Origin: JAFGAV01 sp041479055 | Lineage (GTDB): Bacteria > Acidobacteriota > Aminicenantia > Aminicenantales > JAFGAV01 | Length of the DNA: 64,000 nucleotides | Direction of reading: 5' to 3' | NCBI GenBank assembly: GCA_963702835.1 | Contig: OY969762.1 | Coordinates: forward strand, 558,001-622,000 | Position numbers and translations under genes: made by a program | Part shown: piece after piece, positions 8,301 to 17,612 of the stretch | Position numbering within the stretch: position 1 is the first letter of the stretch | How the letters are laid out: each line of letters starts with the position of its first letter | The notes under the pieces: generated by a model | Seen by the model: only the letters and a program-made list of their open reading frames with translations | Databases searched by the model: none | Told to the model about the DNA's origin: nothing

Positions 8301-8927
8301 ATGAAACTCCGCTTTTTCCCGAAAGACCAAAAGTTCTTTATGCTTTTCCGACAGGATGCGGCCAACCTCAAGACCGGCATGCTGGCCCTCCAGGAGCTGG
8401 TGAACAACTACGAGGACGTTGAAAAAAAATACCAGCGGATCAAGGACATCGAGCACCAGGGAGACATGATCACCCACCAGATTTTTACCAAGCTCCGGGA
8501 GACCTTCATCACCCCCCTCGACAGGGAGGACATCCACGGCCTGGCCAGCGGCCTGGACGACGTCCTGGACTGCATCGAGGGAGTCGCCAGCCGGATGAAT
8601 TATTTCAAGATCTCCCAGCCGACGCCGGAGATGAAAAAACTTGTGGAGATCATCAGCCAGGCCGTCCATCAGATTTCCGAGGCCATCGATAACCTCGAAT
8701 CCCTGGGCCGCGTGGACGCTTTCTGCAGGCAGGTCAATATCCTGGAATATGAGGCCGACGTCGTCTGCCAGGACGCCATCGCCGACCTCTTTGAGAAGAC
8801 GGAAAAAGTCGAGCAGCTCAAGGACCTTATCAAGTTCAAAGAAATCTACGGCCGGCTGGAGATCGCCGCCGACCGCTGCGAGGACGTGGCCAACGTCATC
8901 GAGGGCATCATCGTCAAGTCCAGCTGA
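8301..8927 (+). CDS. DUF47-family PhoU-like accessory protein of the PiT transporter
   Basis: 208 residues from ATG 8301 (MKLRFFPKDQKFFMLFRQ). All-helical, charged, with the DUF47 pattern LDREDIHGLASGLDDVLDCIEG (near 70-91) and a second PhoU-like helical set in the C-terminal half. This family is nearly always encoded next to a PiT phosphate permease, as here (5 bp upstream), and is thought to regulate the permease in the cytoplasm. The ORF stays open upstream to 8253, but the promoter overlaps that stretch, so the 8301 start is chosen. Confidence 0.9.
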   Translation: MKLRFFPKDQKFFMLFRQDAANLKTGMLALQELVNNYEDVEKKYQRIKDIEHQGDMITHQIFTKLRETFITPLDREDIHGLASGLDDVLDCIEGVASRMNYFKISQPTPEMKKLVEIISQAVHQISEAIDNLESLGRVDAFCRQVNILEYEADVVCQDAIADLFEKTEKVEQLKDLIKFKEIYGRLEIAADRCEDVANVIEGIIVKSS

Positions 8928-8932
8928 GTGAC

Positions 8933-9943
8933 ATGCCCGCGGCGAGCATTATCTTTGTCGGCTTCGTCATCCTGGTCGCCCTGGCCTTCGACTTCACCAA
9001 CGGCATGCACGACGCCGCCAACTCCATCGCCACCATCGTCTCGACCCAGGTCCTGACCCCCCGGCAGGCCGTCGCCTGGGCCGCCTTCTTCAATTTCGTC
9101 GCCTTCCTCATCTTCGGGACGGCCGTGGCTCAGACCATCGGCTCGGGGATGATCAAGCTCTCCGTCGTCACGCCCTTTGTCATTTTCGCCGGGCTCCTGG
9201 GGGCCATCGGCTGGAACCTCCTGACCTGGCTGCTGGGCCTCCCCACCAGCTCCTCCCACTCTCTCATCGGCGGCTATGCCGGGGCCGCCATGGTCAAGGC
9301 CGGCTCGGGCGTCATCATCGCCCACGGCTGGGTCAAGACAGTCATTTTCATTTTCCTGGCCCCGGTTCTGGGCATGGCCCTCGGCATCCTCTTCATCTGG
9401 GTGACGGTCCGCCTGGTCCACAAGCAACATCCCGCTCGGATCAATAAATTATTCCGGAGGCTCCAGCTTATCTCAGCCTGCCTGTACAGCCTCGGCCACG
9501 GCGGAAACGACGCCCAGAAGACCATGGGCATTATCGCCAGCCTGGTCTTTACAGCCGGCTGGGTGAAAAACTTCCATATCTCTCTGTGGATCGTCCTCAG
9601 CGCCCACGCGGCCATTGCTCTGGGCACGTTCATGGGCGGCTGGCGGATCGTCAAGACCATGGGCCAGAAGATCACCAAGCTCCGGCCCATCGACGGATTC
9701 TGCGCCGAGACGGCCAGCGCCATGAGCATCTTCCTGGCCACCCACCTGGGCGTCCCCGTCAGCACGACCCATGTCATCACCGGCGCCATCTCGGGCGTGG
9801 GCGCCACCAAGAGGCTGTCCGCCGTGCGCTGGGGAATTACCTTAAGGATCGTTTGGGCCTGGATCTTCACCATCCCCGGCGCGGCGCTGATCGCGGGGAC
9901 ATTCTATTTTCTTTTCCACCTCATCAGCAAGAACCCGGTCTGA
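8933..9943 (+). CDS. PiT-family inorganic phosphate permease
   Basis: 336 residues with about ten membrane helices. The duplicated PiT signatures are FDFTNGMHDAANSIAT near residues 18-33 (GANDVANA type) and GHGGNDAQKTMGI near residues 185-197, with matching SS(S/T)HS-like loops LPTSSSHSLIGG and VPVSTTHVITGA. Proton- or sodium-coupled low-affinity phosphate uptake at the cytoplasmic membrane. Co-transcribed with the upstream DUF47 gene. Slightly shorter than E. coli PitA because the long central cytoplasmic loop is absent, as in archaeal-type PiT proteins. Confidence 0.95.
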   Translation: MPAASIIFVGFVILVALAFDFTNGMHDAANSIATIVSTQVLTPRQAVAWAAFFNFVAFLIFGTAVAQTIGSGMIKLSVVTPFVIFAGLLGAIGWNLLTWLLGLPTSSSHSLIGGYAGAAMVKAGSGVIIAHGWVKTVIFIFLAPVLGMALGILFIWVTVRLVHKQHPARINKLFRRLQLISACLYSLGHGGNDAQKTMGIIASLVFTAGWVKNFHISLWIVLSAHAAIALGTFMGGWRIVKTMGQKITKLRPIDGFCAETASAMSIFLATHLGVPVSTTHVITGAISGVGATKRLSAVRWGITLRIVWAWIFTIPGAALIAGTFYFLFHLISKNPV

Positions 9944-10006
9944 ATCGAGGGTTCGATAAGCCGGTTGCGCAATTTTCTGACCTAGGCCCGCTTGGAATTT
10001 GCACCA

Positions 10007-11008
10007 TCAGTAGATCGAGCTTCTGAACCCGTGACAGTACATATAGTGGCTGAAGGTCATCTGCTGGATGTTCATCATGACCTGGTGCTTGATCAGGTTC
10101 CCGACGATATTTGATTTGCCCGCGCCTTGGGTATCGCCTGAGGGAGCCTCCGAGGCCGGCTCCTCGGAGCTTTCTGCCGGCGCGGCGATCTTGACCAAAC
10201 GGGCGCGGACCTGGGATTGGTCGGCCGGGCTTCCGTATCGGAGCACGGACCGGAGAGCCACCCACAGACCCGGAGCCGAAGCGACCTGACCGCGCTCCTC
10301 GGCGGTGAACCCGCTCCAGGCCTTCAGGAGCCGGGACCTGATCTCGGAAACCGCGGACTGGGAAATCTGGTCCGGCGTCGCGTTAGGAATCCTGGCCAGG
10401 AGTTCGGAAAAGGCGTACATCTCGCCGTAAGCCGCCGCGGCCATGACCGTCAGGGGAGGGTCGCCCGGAATGAGGGCTTTGCCTTTTTCCCTGAGTACGC
10501 CGGCCACCAAGGACACCACCGGGTCGCTCTGGTCGGAACTCTGGAGCCACTCCCGCGTAGAATTTTCAAGCTGCACCCTCAGGTCCTCCACCGCCTTTTT
10601 ATCGGAGGCGTGGATGATGGCCTCCACGACTTTGGGATAGGCGTCGTATTTTTTGAGGTCTTCCGCGGCGCTGGACTCCCAGCCCCGACGAAGCTCGGCG
10701 AGGACGGTCTCTTCCTGGCTTCCGGTGAGCGGGGCGCCGAGGGCGAATTCCAGGACGAACAGGAAAGCGCGGCCGTTGCGCTCGATGGCCGCCGAAGCAG
10801 GCAGGGCCACGCCGGGGGCCGCGATCGCGTTGGTGATATCGAAAGTCGATTCCCTGGCCACGACCTTCCAACCCCGGGGATAATGAAAGGAGAAGGCTTT
10901 GTCCGGGGCGGTGTATTTTTGCCAGGACGATGCAGCCTTAACGTCTATCGTGCTCAGGAACAAGAGCGCCGCGCAAGACACGAGAACCGAGGACAGGCAT
11001 TTCTTCAT
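10007..11008 (-). CDS. Secreted protein with PsbP-like N-terminal region
   Basis: 333 residues from the ATG at 11008; the reading frame extends further upstream but the signal peptide MKKCLSSVLVSCAALLFLSTIDVKA fixes this start. The segment WQKYTAPDKAFSFHYPRGWKVV (near 30-51) resembles PsbP/MOG1-type domains of secreted proteins. The middle is helical; the C-terminal tail is Ala/Glu/Ser-rich and ends in a His- and Met-rich segment. No enzyme motif seen. Convergent with the PiT gene, single-gene unit. Function unknown. Confidence 0.75.
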   Translation of the reverse strand: MKKCLSSVLVSCAALLFLSTIDVKAASSWQKYTAPDKAFSFHYPRGWKVVARESTFDITNAIAAPGVALPASAAIERNGRAFLFVLEFALGAPLTGSQEETVLAELRRGWESSAAEDLKKYDAYPKVVEAIIHASDKKAVEDLRVQLENSTREWLQSSDQSDPVVSLVAGVLREKGKALIPGDPPLTVMAAAAYGEMYAFSELLARIPNATPDQISQSAVSEIRSRLLKAWSGFTAEERGQVASAPGLWVALRSVLRYGSPADQSQVRARLVKIAAPAESSEEPASEAPSGDTQGAGKSNIVGNLIKHQVMMNIQQMTFSHYMYCHGFRSSIY

Positions 11009-11156
11009 GGCTGACTCCTTCTGGGCCATTATGGATAAAACGCTTGGCCGAGTAAAGACGGCCGCCCGGGAGACACTTGAACCGGGCCGCCGGCCGTGGT
11101 CCGTCAGCGGGAACGGAGGTGGCACCTTTAGAAGAACCATAGCTCGAAGGTTAGAT

Positions 11157-11340
11157 AGACGCAAGGGACTTAAAATCCTCCAGGGAAGAATTCAGGGATT
11201 TCTCGTAAATCCCTCATTTGTCAGCAACTTACTGAAAATTCAGTTGGCTATCTCAATTTGAGGTGTGGCGTACTGTTCCAAGCATTTGCATTGTTTGCAT
11301 GGTTTGCTGCAAATGGGGGGCACAAAATGGACACAGTGAA
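11157..11340 (+). repeat. ~185-bp direct repeat, left copy
   Basis: About 85% identical by eye to 15534-15715 in the same orientation. The first ~22 bp (starting AGACGCAAGGGACTT) equal the D-arm end and anticodon arm of a tRNA-Leu(TAA); a complete 5' half of that tRNA precedes only the right copy. It contains several TTTGCAT-like motifs. Together the copies bracket 4.4 kb. Confidence 0.85.
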
Positions 11341-11483
11341 AGGTGGGCGTTGTGGCCGTTCAACATCCCTAAACCTCTAGAAAACCACGTTGCTCTCTAG
11401 GCAGGCTAAGATGTTGGCTGTTGTAAGAAAAGGAGTGATTCTTTTCATCTTGCGCGCCCATTTGACATCGGTCTTTTTTTCAT

Positions 11484-11650
11484 CGCGGTATTCCGGAATA
11501 TATCCGGTTTGACAATGGCCCTGAGTTCACGGCAAAGTCCGTACGAGAGTGGTTGGGAAGACTTGAGGTCGGGGCTCTGTTTATCGAGCCCGGCAGTCCC
11601 TCTTCAGAGACTAGAATGCTTGAAAACCTCATTTCAGAGGTGGTCCATTG
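11484..11650 (+). pseudogene. IS3-family transposase (OrfB) fragment
   Basis: The translation reads RGIPEYIRFDNGPEFTAKSV then REWLGRLEVGALFIEPGSP, the rve integrase core around the second catalytic Asp of IS3-type transposases (DNGPEF). It then degenerates where ENGY-ESFN with the catalytic Glu should follow. No start, and neither end of the element is recognisable. A remnant of about 55 codons. Between this and the left direct repeat (11341-11483) nothing else is recognised. Confidence 0.75.
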
Positions 11651-11680
11651 AGTGGCGTCAGGTAACCTCCGGGCCATGGT

Positions 11681-13305
11681 TCAATTCATTTTCAGGATGA
11701 CGAATTCTACCCTTCGGTTGAGCTGCCTTCCCTCGCGGGTATCATTGCCCGCCACCGGCCGAGTCTCGCCGAAGCCCTTAGACTGAAGCCGGGAGGGAGC
11801 GATACCGGCGCCGATCAGGTAGTCGCGCACAGCGGCGGCTCGTGATTCGGAGAGTTTCTGGTTGTAGGCGGTGGTGTTGAGGGAATCGGTATGTCCAGAA
11901 ATCTCGATTTCCATGCCCGGGTAGCGGCCGAGGAGCGCGGCCAAACGATTGAGTTCCGCCCGCGACTCGGGCAGAAGCACGGCTTCGTCTGACTTGAAGA
12001 AAACATTGTTCAGGCGGATGGGTGTCTTGATCTCGAGCGGGATTAGCACCAGGTCGCGTTCCACTATATCCCCCACCTTGACCTGGGTGAGGTCCAGATT
12101 CTCGGAGAGAGAATAGTAGCCCGGCGCACCGGCTGAAAAACCATACTTCTCCCCCAGGGGCAGCGCAATCTGATACCGGCCGGAGAGGGGATCGGAATTA
12201 GCGGCGCCGATAGCTGCCCCATCTCGCAGTCTTTCATAGCCGATGCCCGCGGCCAGCGGTTTTTTGCCGGATCTCTCACCGTTCCGCGAACCAGAACCAC
12301 GGGCAGCGGGCGGAAGCTCTCGGGCAGCGCAAACTGGAAAATGTCCTCCTTGAAAAGCGGCCCTTCCGCGATGAATGCATAGTTGCCGGTAGCGTCCACG
12401 GTCAGTTGGCCCTGGTGATCCACAGAATTGATCTCCGGGCCCAGGTTCTGAGGCACTGTCCAGTTTAGCCAGCTGTCATCCAGGCGGCGCATCATGTAGA
12501 TGTCAAGACCCCCCAGGCCGCCGGGCCGGTCGGAGGCGAAATAAACCGTGGCATCATCGGGGGCGATGGACAAACTCATTTCCTCAAAAGCCGAATTGAC
12601 CTTGGACCCCAGGTTTTTGGGACGCGACCAGGTACCGTCCTTTTGGATGAAGCTGACGTAGATATCGAGGCCTCCGACGCTCTCACTGTTCCGGATCGCA
12701 AGCAAAAGCACGCGATTGTCGGGAGCCAGGGCGAAGTGGATGCGGGCGGAGTTGTTGGAATATCCGTTGAGGACGAAATATTGAACATCGCTCCAGCCCG
12801 TTCTTGTCCTTTGGGTCAGCCCCACGATGTTTCGACCGTCAAAAAACGCAGTATTATCCTTCCAGACCGCCATGAATAGGGAGTTGTTATCCGGCAGGGC
12901 GCCGAGGATAAACGAGCCGATTTTGTTGTTCAGCGGATTGGGCAATAAACGCGCTTTGGCCCAACTCCCGTCCGGCTGGCGCTGCAAAGACCAGGAGGAC
13001 TGATTCGACAAGGGCATGCTATCCGGGGTGGAGGCCGAGGCAAGTTTCTCCATGAACTCCTTAGCCGCTTTCTCATCCTTCAGGTCCGGCACGCTATCCA
13101 TCAGCGCAAGAGTTTCCGGATTGACATAGCCCTCGCGGACGAAATAAAGCGTCGTTCCGTCCGGACTGATGATCGGGCTGCATTCGCGGAACTGGCTATT
13201 GATGTTTGGACCCAACCGGACCTTGACTAGCTTTGTTTCCGCGGCACCGGCCGCGGAGGCAAGCAGAACGATGCTCGCAGCGATCAGCACCCGTGCAGTT
13301 TTCAT
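11681..13305 (-). pseudogene. PD40 beta-propeller plus OmpA-domain protein, frameshifted at an A6 run
   Basis: Starts at ATG 13305 after AGGAGG, with the signal peptide MKTARVLIAASIVLLASAAGAA. PD40-type propeller repeats follow (ECSPIISPDGTTLYFV, EEMSLSIAPDDATVYFASDRPGGLGGLDIY, DHQGQLTVDATGNYAFIA). The frame shifts near 12262 at AAAAAA; one extra A restores DPAKKPLAAGIGYERL, a carboxypeptidase-regulatory-like segment, then an OmpA C-terminal domain (LNNVFFKSDEAVLLPESRAE; GHTDSLNTTAYNQKLSESRA) binding peptidoglycan. Restored length about 541 residues. An outer-membrane/periplasmic structural protein; the OmpA part alone also reads as an ORF at 11681-12076. Confidence 0.85.
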
Positions 13306-13591
13306 CGCCTGGCCTCCTCTCTTTGAAATTCCTGCCGCCGAGGCAGGAGGCGCGGGGCACGGCCCTATTGATATCAAACCGCTTGGAGCATGGCCGGGAC
13401 GCAGGTCTTGGGTTATGAGGGCTTGAGGGAATGTGGGCCGCCTCTTCCGGATCATCGCCACAGCCTTTTCCTTAAAACGAATTCTAAAACAGTGATCTCG
13501 AAACTTCAAGCGGCCCTCCCCAGGATTCATCCGGTCGATTCGCCAGACGCCGACTCAATGCAAATGGGATATCTTCGATATCTTCGAGAAC

Positions 13592-13620
13592 TTGACAGTC
13601 TCCTGCCTTTGGCTTACATT
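13592..13620 (+). promoter_or_regulatory. Promoter of the secreted-protein gene at 13708
   Basis: TTGACA (13592-13597), a 17-bp spacer and TACATT (13615-13620). The 400-bp gap between the divergent OmpA-type gene and this gene holds no other recognisable feature. Confidence 0.6.
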
Positions 13621-13707
13621 TCCCCTGAATAGAGGCAGGGGAAAAATGAATGACAATTCCGATAGCCGGGCATTTGTACCGGCTAAGTTCTGAAGATGGA
13701 GTAAGTC

Positions 13708-15411
13708 ATGGTCTTCAGAAAAACAGCGATCCTCGTCATCGTTCTGGTCAGCTTGGGCTTGTCGGCGTCGCCCCCTGTCCTGTCAGCGGTCAATTTCCAG
13801 GCTTCCCTGCAGTCGGAAGTGATCGCCGTGGGCTTCAACGCCGTCGTCACGGGGACGGCCGGCCCGGGCTCGCGGATCACGGTCACCGTCACGGGGCCGG
13901 CGGCTGTGCCCCCAGCCAGCGGCACGGCCGAGGCGTCCGGACGCTTCACGATCCCGGTCGGTCCGTTCCAGGCCAAGGGCAGCTATGGTCTGATCGTTCA
14001 AGCCGGAACCGACCGGAAATCCCTCGTTCTCGAGGTGAAAGACCAGGTTGCCGAGGGCACCGTTACCCGGGAAGCCGAACAGTACAATCGAGCCCTGAAT
14101 GATGCCTGCGGCGCACTTCAGAATTCGCTCAATTCGATGGAGCGGTGCATCGACAGTTTTCCGCACAACGACCCGGGAATCTCCCGGTCCCGGGAAGCCG
14201 TCGGCCGCCTGCACCAACACTACCAGCAACAGGTCGAAATCATCACCACCATCATCCGGGGCAATACGGAATTCGCCTCGATCGCCGGACTGCCGCACTT
14301 CAGGTACGTGTGGCAGGACATCGCCCAATTCTATAGTCACGGTGGTGCGGAACTTCGCCGGGGCGCCCAGGAGCTCACCGCGGTCTCGGATCCCAACGCC
14401 ATTCTGGATACATCGGACATGTGCGCTCGCGCCCTGAAGACCAAGTCCGCCTTCCAGGTGGCCAAGACCTTTATCGAGGTCATGCAGGACGGTCTGAGAG
14501 AATTCCTCGGCTCCAAGTGCACGTCGATAATGGCCGGCGGGTTGACGGACGGGATGCTGCAGGGGCTCAACCAGGCCAATCCCGCCGGGCGCGGGACGAC
14601 GCGTGACGATCAGCATGCCGTCGACCTGGCTCAGTCATTCTCCGAAGTGACATTCGCTGCAATTCTGCACGCCGGCCGGCTGAGTCCGTGGGAGCTCATC
14701 TTTGAGGCGATCGACCTGGGCGTGAACTGGGGACTCGATTACTATATGGATTCCCATTGTCTGACCTTTTCCGGAAAAATGTCAGGCCATGTCCATCTCG
14801 AAGCCTTGGGAGAGACCGGCGTTCCCTATTGGACTCAGGAGAACGACTGGAAGGGCGACGTGACTCTGACCTGCGCCAAACCCGAGACAACCGGGCCCGT
14901 CCCGATCTGGGGGATCATCGCCGGCAAGGGCAAGAACTTCCAGATGAACAATATGATGTCCACGCTCTATCCCAAGACATTGGCTTTCGGTCAGTTCCTG
15001 ACGACTCAGCCCAGCAAGATCAGACAGGTTCTGGCCTTCTTCTGTTGCTGGCTGGAGGGGACGGTCTTCGACAACAAGATCAGTCTCAGGCTCGGGGCGA
15101 CGAAGGTCGACAGGTTCAACGGCCTGGCCGGAACTCTCGCTACGATCATCATCCCCTCTGCCTCTCCCGTCCCCGAGGTGAAAACCTATGAGATCGAATT
15201 CCAGAATGCGGAATGGCAGCTGAGCCGGACCTTCAGCCGCGCCGGCACCGAGCATCCGATTACCTGGGAGTTCGTAGGCAGGGAGGAGAGCCGGCGACGG
15301 ATCATCGATCAATTGAGCCGGGAGCTGACGACCCCGGGAGCGCGCGGGGTCTTTACCCTGAAGATCGACTTGTGCGCCGGCTGCCCGGCGGATTGGAAAC
15401 CGGACATCTGA
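13708..15411 (+). CDS. Large secreted protein of unknown function
   Basis: 567 residues with a signal peptide (MVFRKTAILVIVLVSLGLSA; SPPVLSA cleavage region). An Ig-like beta segment (about 30-110: GTAGPGSRITVTVTGPAAVP) is followed by a helical region with paired cysteines (CGALQNSLNSMERC, MCARALK, SKCTSIMAGG) and a hydrophobic glycine-rich stretch near 270-290. The C-terminal half is beta-rich with more cysteines (TLTCAKPE, AFFCCWLEG) and ends CAGCPADWKPDI. The even spread of cysteines suggests disulfides outside the cytoplasm. No family recognised. It lies inside the interval bounded by the direct repeats, so it may be cargo. Confidence 0.75.
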   Translation: MVFRKTAILVIVLVSLGLSASPPVLSAVNFQASLQSEVIAVGFNAVVTGTAGPGSRITVTVTGPAAVPPASGTAEASGRFTIPVGPFQAKGSYGLIVQAGTDRKSLVLEVKDQVAEGTVTREAEQYNRALNDACGALQNSLNSMERCIDSFPHNDPGISRSREAVGRLHQHYQQQVEIITTIIRGNTEFASIAGLPHFRYVWQDIAQFYSHGGAELRRGAQELTAVSDPNAILDTSDMCARALKTKSAFQVAKTFIEVMQDGLREFLGSKCTSIMAGGLTDGMLQGLNQANPAGRGTTRDDQHAVDLAQSFSEVTFAAILHAGRLSPWELIFEAIDLGVNWGLDYYMDSHCLTFSGKMSGHVHLEALGETGVPYWTQENDWKGDVTLTCAKPETTGPVPIWGIIAGKGKNFQMNNMMSTLYPKTLAFGQFLTTQPSKIRQVLAFFCCWLEGTVFDNKISLRLGATKVDRFNGLAGTLATIIIPSASPVPEVKTYEIEFQNAEWQLSRTFSRAGTEHPITWEFVGREESRRRIIDQLSRELTTPGARGVFTLKIDLCAGCPADWKPDI

Positions 15412-15513
15412 CCGATGCCAATGCGGCGGAACGGTTAGGGGACGGGCCAAATGATCCGCCAGACAAAATGCCGTTCTCTTTGATTATGCTATAATCTTTT
15501 CATCCAAAATCCC

Positions 15514-15557
15514 GACGGGGTGGCGGAAGTGGCAGACGCAAGGGACTTAAAATCCTC
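15514..15557 (+). pseudogene. 5' half of tRNA-Leu (anticodon TAA)
   Basis: GACGGGG acceptor strand, T8, a leucine-type D arm (GGCGGAAGTGGCAGACGC) and an AGGGA-CTTAAAA anticodon arm. The 3' side of the anticodon stem is TCCTC, not TCCCT, and no variable or T arm follows. A TATAAT box at about 15490 suggests the original promoter remains. The break lies exactly where the direct repeat diverges from tRNA sequence, the signature of integration or recombination at a tRNA. Confidence 0.7.
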
Positions 15558-15715
15558 CAGGGAAGAATTTAGGGATTTTTCGTAAATTCCTCATTTGCCA
15601 GCAACTTTCTGAAAATTCAGTTGGTTACCAAGATTTGAGTTGTAGTGTACTGTTCCAACTGTTTGCATTGTTTGCATGGTTTGATGCAAAAAGGGGGCGC
15701 AAAAGGGACACAGTA
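15534..15715 (+). repeat. ~185-bp direct repeat, right copy
   Basis: Counterpart of 11157-11340; its first 22 bp are shared with the tRNA-Leu half. Both copies contain CTGAAAATTCAG, a run of TTTGCAT motifs and the ending GGGACACAGT or close to it. The IS91 remnant begins right after this copy. Confidence 0.85.
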
Positions 15716-15724
15716 GGAATTGAG

Positions 15725-15883
15725 CGGGACGATGAAGGTTACGGCGTTCATTACGGATCCCGAGTCGTGGACTGAGTCATTGACCACCTGAAGCTTCGGT
15801 TCGTGGCCGAGAAGCCACCGCCTTCATATGTCTTTGAACAGGTCGCTCTTATGGCGACCGAGGAGAGCCTGGACTATTTTTGA
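15725..15883 (+). pseudogene. IS91-family transposase C-terminal remnant
   Basis: Translation, with one frame change, gives GTMKVTAFITDP then VIDHLKLRFVAEKPPPSYVF and MATEESLDYF stop. This matches the C-terminal end seen in the fuller IS91-type copies at 50980 and 54531 (DRIIDHLKLTFVA-KPPP). About 50 codons remain. 15884-15980 downstream shows no gene. Confidence 0.75.
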
Positions 15884-15982
15884 TTATCTCATTATTTCCG
15901 GGAGCGGGAGTCTATCGTTTATTCCCCAGCCCGGGAAGCTTTTTTGCCCGAATATGCTCTTCGGCGGCATGGTAAGAGGCCA

Positions 15983-16012
15983 TTGACCTCGCCGCGCCTC
16001 TGGCGATATTAT
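15983..16012 (+). promoter_or_regulatory. Promoter of the methyltransferase gene
   Basis: TTGACC (15983-15988), an 18-bp spacer and TATTAT (16007-16012), about 98 bp upstream of the ATG at 16110. Confidence 0.5.
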
Positions 16013-16109
16013 TCCAGGGTGATCAGAAGGGGTGATTCAGCGCCCGGAGTGGATATTTCCCACGCTGCGTGAAAAGGAATTTCCTATCCGTGACAGGAGG
16101 GGCAAACTC

Positions 16110-16778
16110 ATGAGAAACCGGATTGTCCTGATAGCCTTGATCTTCTTGCCGGCCTATCTCGCTGCTCAGAATCCTGGCAAGTTGACCCAGGAGGAGATGC
16201 ACAAATTGCACCAGGATTCGAAGGCCTACATTGCATTCTTGGAAGACCCGCAGCGCGATGCCTACCAGAAGCCGCATGACGTAATCATGGCCCTCGATAT
16301 AAAAGAAGGGGAAGCAGTGGCAGACATCGGCGCCGGGTCCGGGTATTTTGCGCTCCGGCTGGCGCACCATGTCGGGGACAAGGGGCGGGTTTACGCAGTC
16401 GACATCAATCCTGACATGATTGTATACATGAATCGCCGCATCCGGGATATGCAACTCAAGAATGTTGTGACCATTCTGGCAACGCCTGATGACCCGTTGC
16501 TTATGGATGCTTCGATCGACCGGTTTTTTGTCTGCGATACATGGCATCATATTGAAAACCAGACGCAGTACCTAGCGCTGATGAAGAAAATGCTCAAGCC
16601 CGGAGGCCAGGTCATTATGATTGAGTTCCACAAAAAGGAACTGCCCGTTGGCCCCCCGGTCGAAATGAAGATCGCCCGCGAAGATCTGGTGCGGCAGATG
16701 GAAACCAATGGATTCAAGCTGGCCAAAGAGCATACCTTCCTGCCCTACCAGTACTTTCTCGTTTTCACGCTGAAATAG
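16110..16778 (+). CDS. Exported class I SAM-dependent methyltransferase
   Basis: 222 residues from ATG 16110 (GACAGGAGGGG upstream). A signal peptide (MRNRIVLIALIFLPAYLAAQ) precedes a Rossmann methyltransferase: motif I VADIGAGSGYFALRLA (near 72-87), YAVDINPDM (motif II acidic residue), DRFFVCDTWHHIEN (motif IV region) and LKPGGQVIMIEFHKKE. It resembles UbiE/Methyltransf_31 proteins with an N-terminal export signal, which occur in several bacterial phyla. SAM-dependent chemistry outside the cytoplasm is puzzling, so the leader may be an anchor. Substrate unknown. Within the accessory island, monocistronic. Confidence 0.83.
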   Translation: MRNRIVLIALIFLPAYLAAQNPGKLTQEEMHKLHQDSKAYIAFLEDPQRDAYQKPHDVIMALDIKEGEAVADIGAGSGYFALRLAHHVGDKGRVYAVDINPDMIVYMNRRIRDMQLKNVVTILATPDDPLLMDASIDRFFVCDTWHHIENQTQYLALMKKMLKPGGQVIMIEFHKKELPVGPPVEMKIAREDLVRQMETNGFKLAKEHTFLPYQYFLVFTLK

Positions 16779-17041
16779 ATCTTGTAGTGTTCTAATCGCT
16801 TGCTGACATACTCCCTCACTGTGAAGGCGTTTCATGAAGGGAACACCAGGAACATGACAGCAAAGCACAGCAAGAATCCTGGCAACTTGAGATTTACTCA
16901 CTCCGGAGACACCTGGTCGGATTGGTGGAAAAATTTCTGGGCCTCTTTCAATCTCCCTGACACGTGCGATTCGGCCGCGAGGTGTTCGTATCAAATCTCC
17001 GCTCGCTACAGAAGCCAATCTCTGTCATGAAGACCCGCCGT

Positions 17042-17330
17042 TCATATCGAGATGAGCACCGAGATGATCGTCCCAATCAGAACAACCCAAAGGATGTTGA
17101 CATTGAGCCGCAGCGCGACAAATGTCACAACGGCAAGAAGAATACCGGTCAGGTCCCATGAGACGTTCATGGCAAAGCGCTACTCCGTCACGAAAGGACG
17201 CATCATCCAGCCACTGCTTTTCCTCTACGGCCATTTTGCGGATGTAAGCTATCATGGCCGGTCCACCGAACGAAACGGCCCCCAGCCTCAGAAAGGCAAG
17301 AAAAAGCCGCGGCAGGCTTGGAACATCCAC
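17042..17330 (-). pseudogene. Internally deleted chromate transporter (ChrA) remnant
   Basis: The first ~48 codons encode a ChrA-type N-terminus (RLFLAFLRLGAVSFGGPAMI then AYIRKMAVEEKQWLDDASFRDG). The frame then changes and a C-terminal membrane helix follows (LTGILLAVVTFVALRLNVNI, LWVVLIGTIISVL) ending at 17042. Normal ChrA domains are near 190 residues (or ~400 for the double form), so a large internal deletion removed the transport core. The preceding arsR and TIGR04076-like genes form the operon head. 16779-17041 upstream on the plus strand shows nothing recognisable. Confidence 0.75.
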
Positions 17331-17339
17331 GGGGATGAG

Positions 17340-17612
17340 CTATTTCTTCCGGGAAAGCCGAAAGGTCACGGCACCATGGGGGCAAGTCACATCAAAATAT
17401 TCCAAATTCTCCAAATCCTTTTGGTCGGTCACCGCCATGGCCATCCTCATGGAGTTCATCGCCGCGAAAGCCTGACAGCAAATGCCTCTGGGGCCGGGCG
17501 TTCGAGCATCAAGGAGATACGTCTCACCTTGTTCCGTTTTGGCCAAACCAGGGCATATTTTTGTATCCGTCCGGACGTTCAGGGCCTCACCTTGGATTTG
17601 ATGTGGAGTCAA
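17340..17612 (-). CDS. TIGR04076-like small cysteine protein
   Basis: 90 residues if started at the TTG (17612) that overlaps the arsR stop as TTGA, with AAGGGGG upstream; an in-frame ATG at 17660 lies inside arsR. The pattern KICPGLAKTEQGETYLLD, GPRGICCQAF, VTCPHGAVTFRLSRKK matches the TIGR04076 family of small redox- or metal-type proteins with conserved Cys pairs. Its function is unknown. Coupled to arsR above and the chrA remnant below, which suggests a metal or oxyanion response. Confidence 0.65.
   Translation of the reverse strand: MTPHQIQGEALNVRTDTKICPGLAKTEQGETYLLDARTPGPRGICCQAFAAMNSMRMAMAVTDQKDLENLEYFDVTCPHGAVTFRLSRKK

Noticed and set aside
15514..15715. tRNA-Leu with a group I intron
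   Set aside because: The anticodon loop is complete and uninterrupted, no 3' exon with T arm follows, and the same downstream sequence occurs at 11157 without the 5' exon; integration or recombination fits better.
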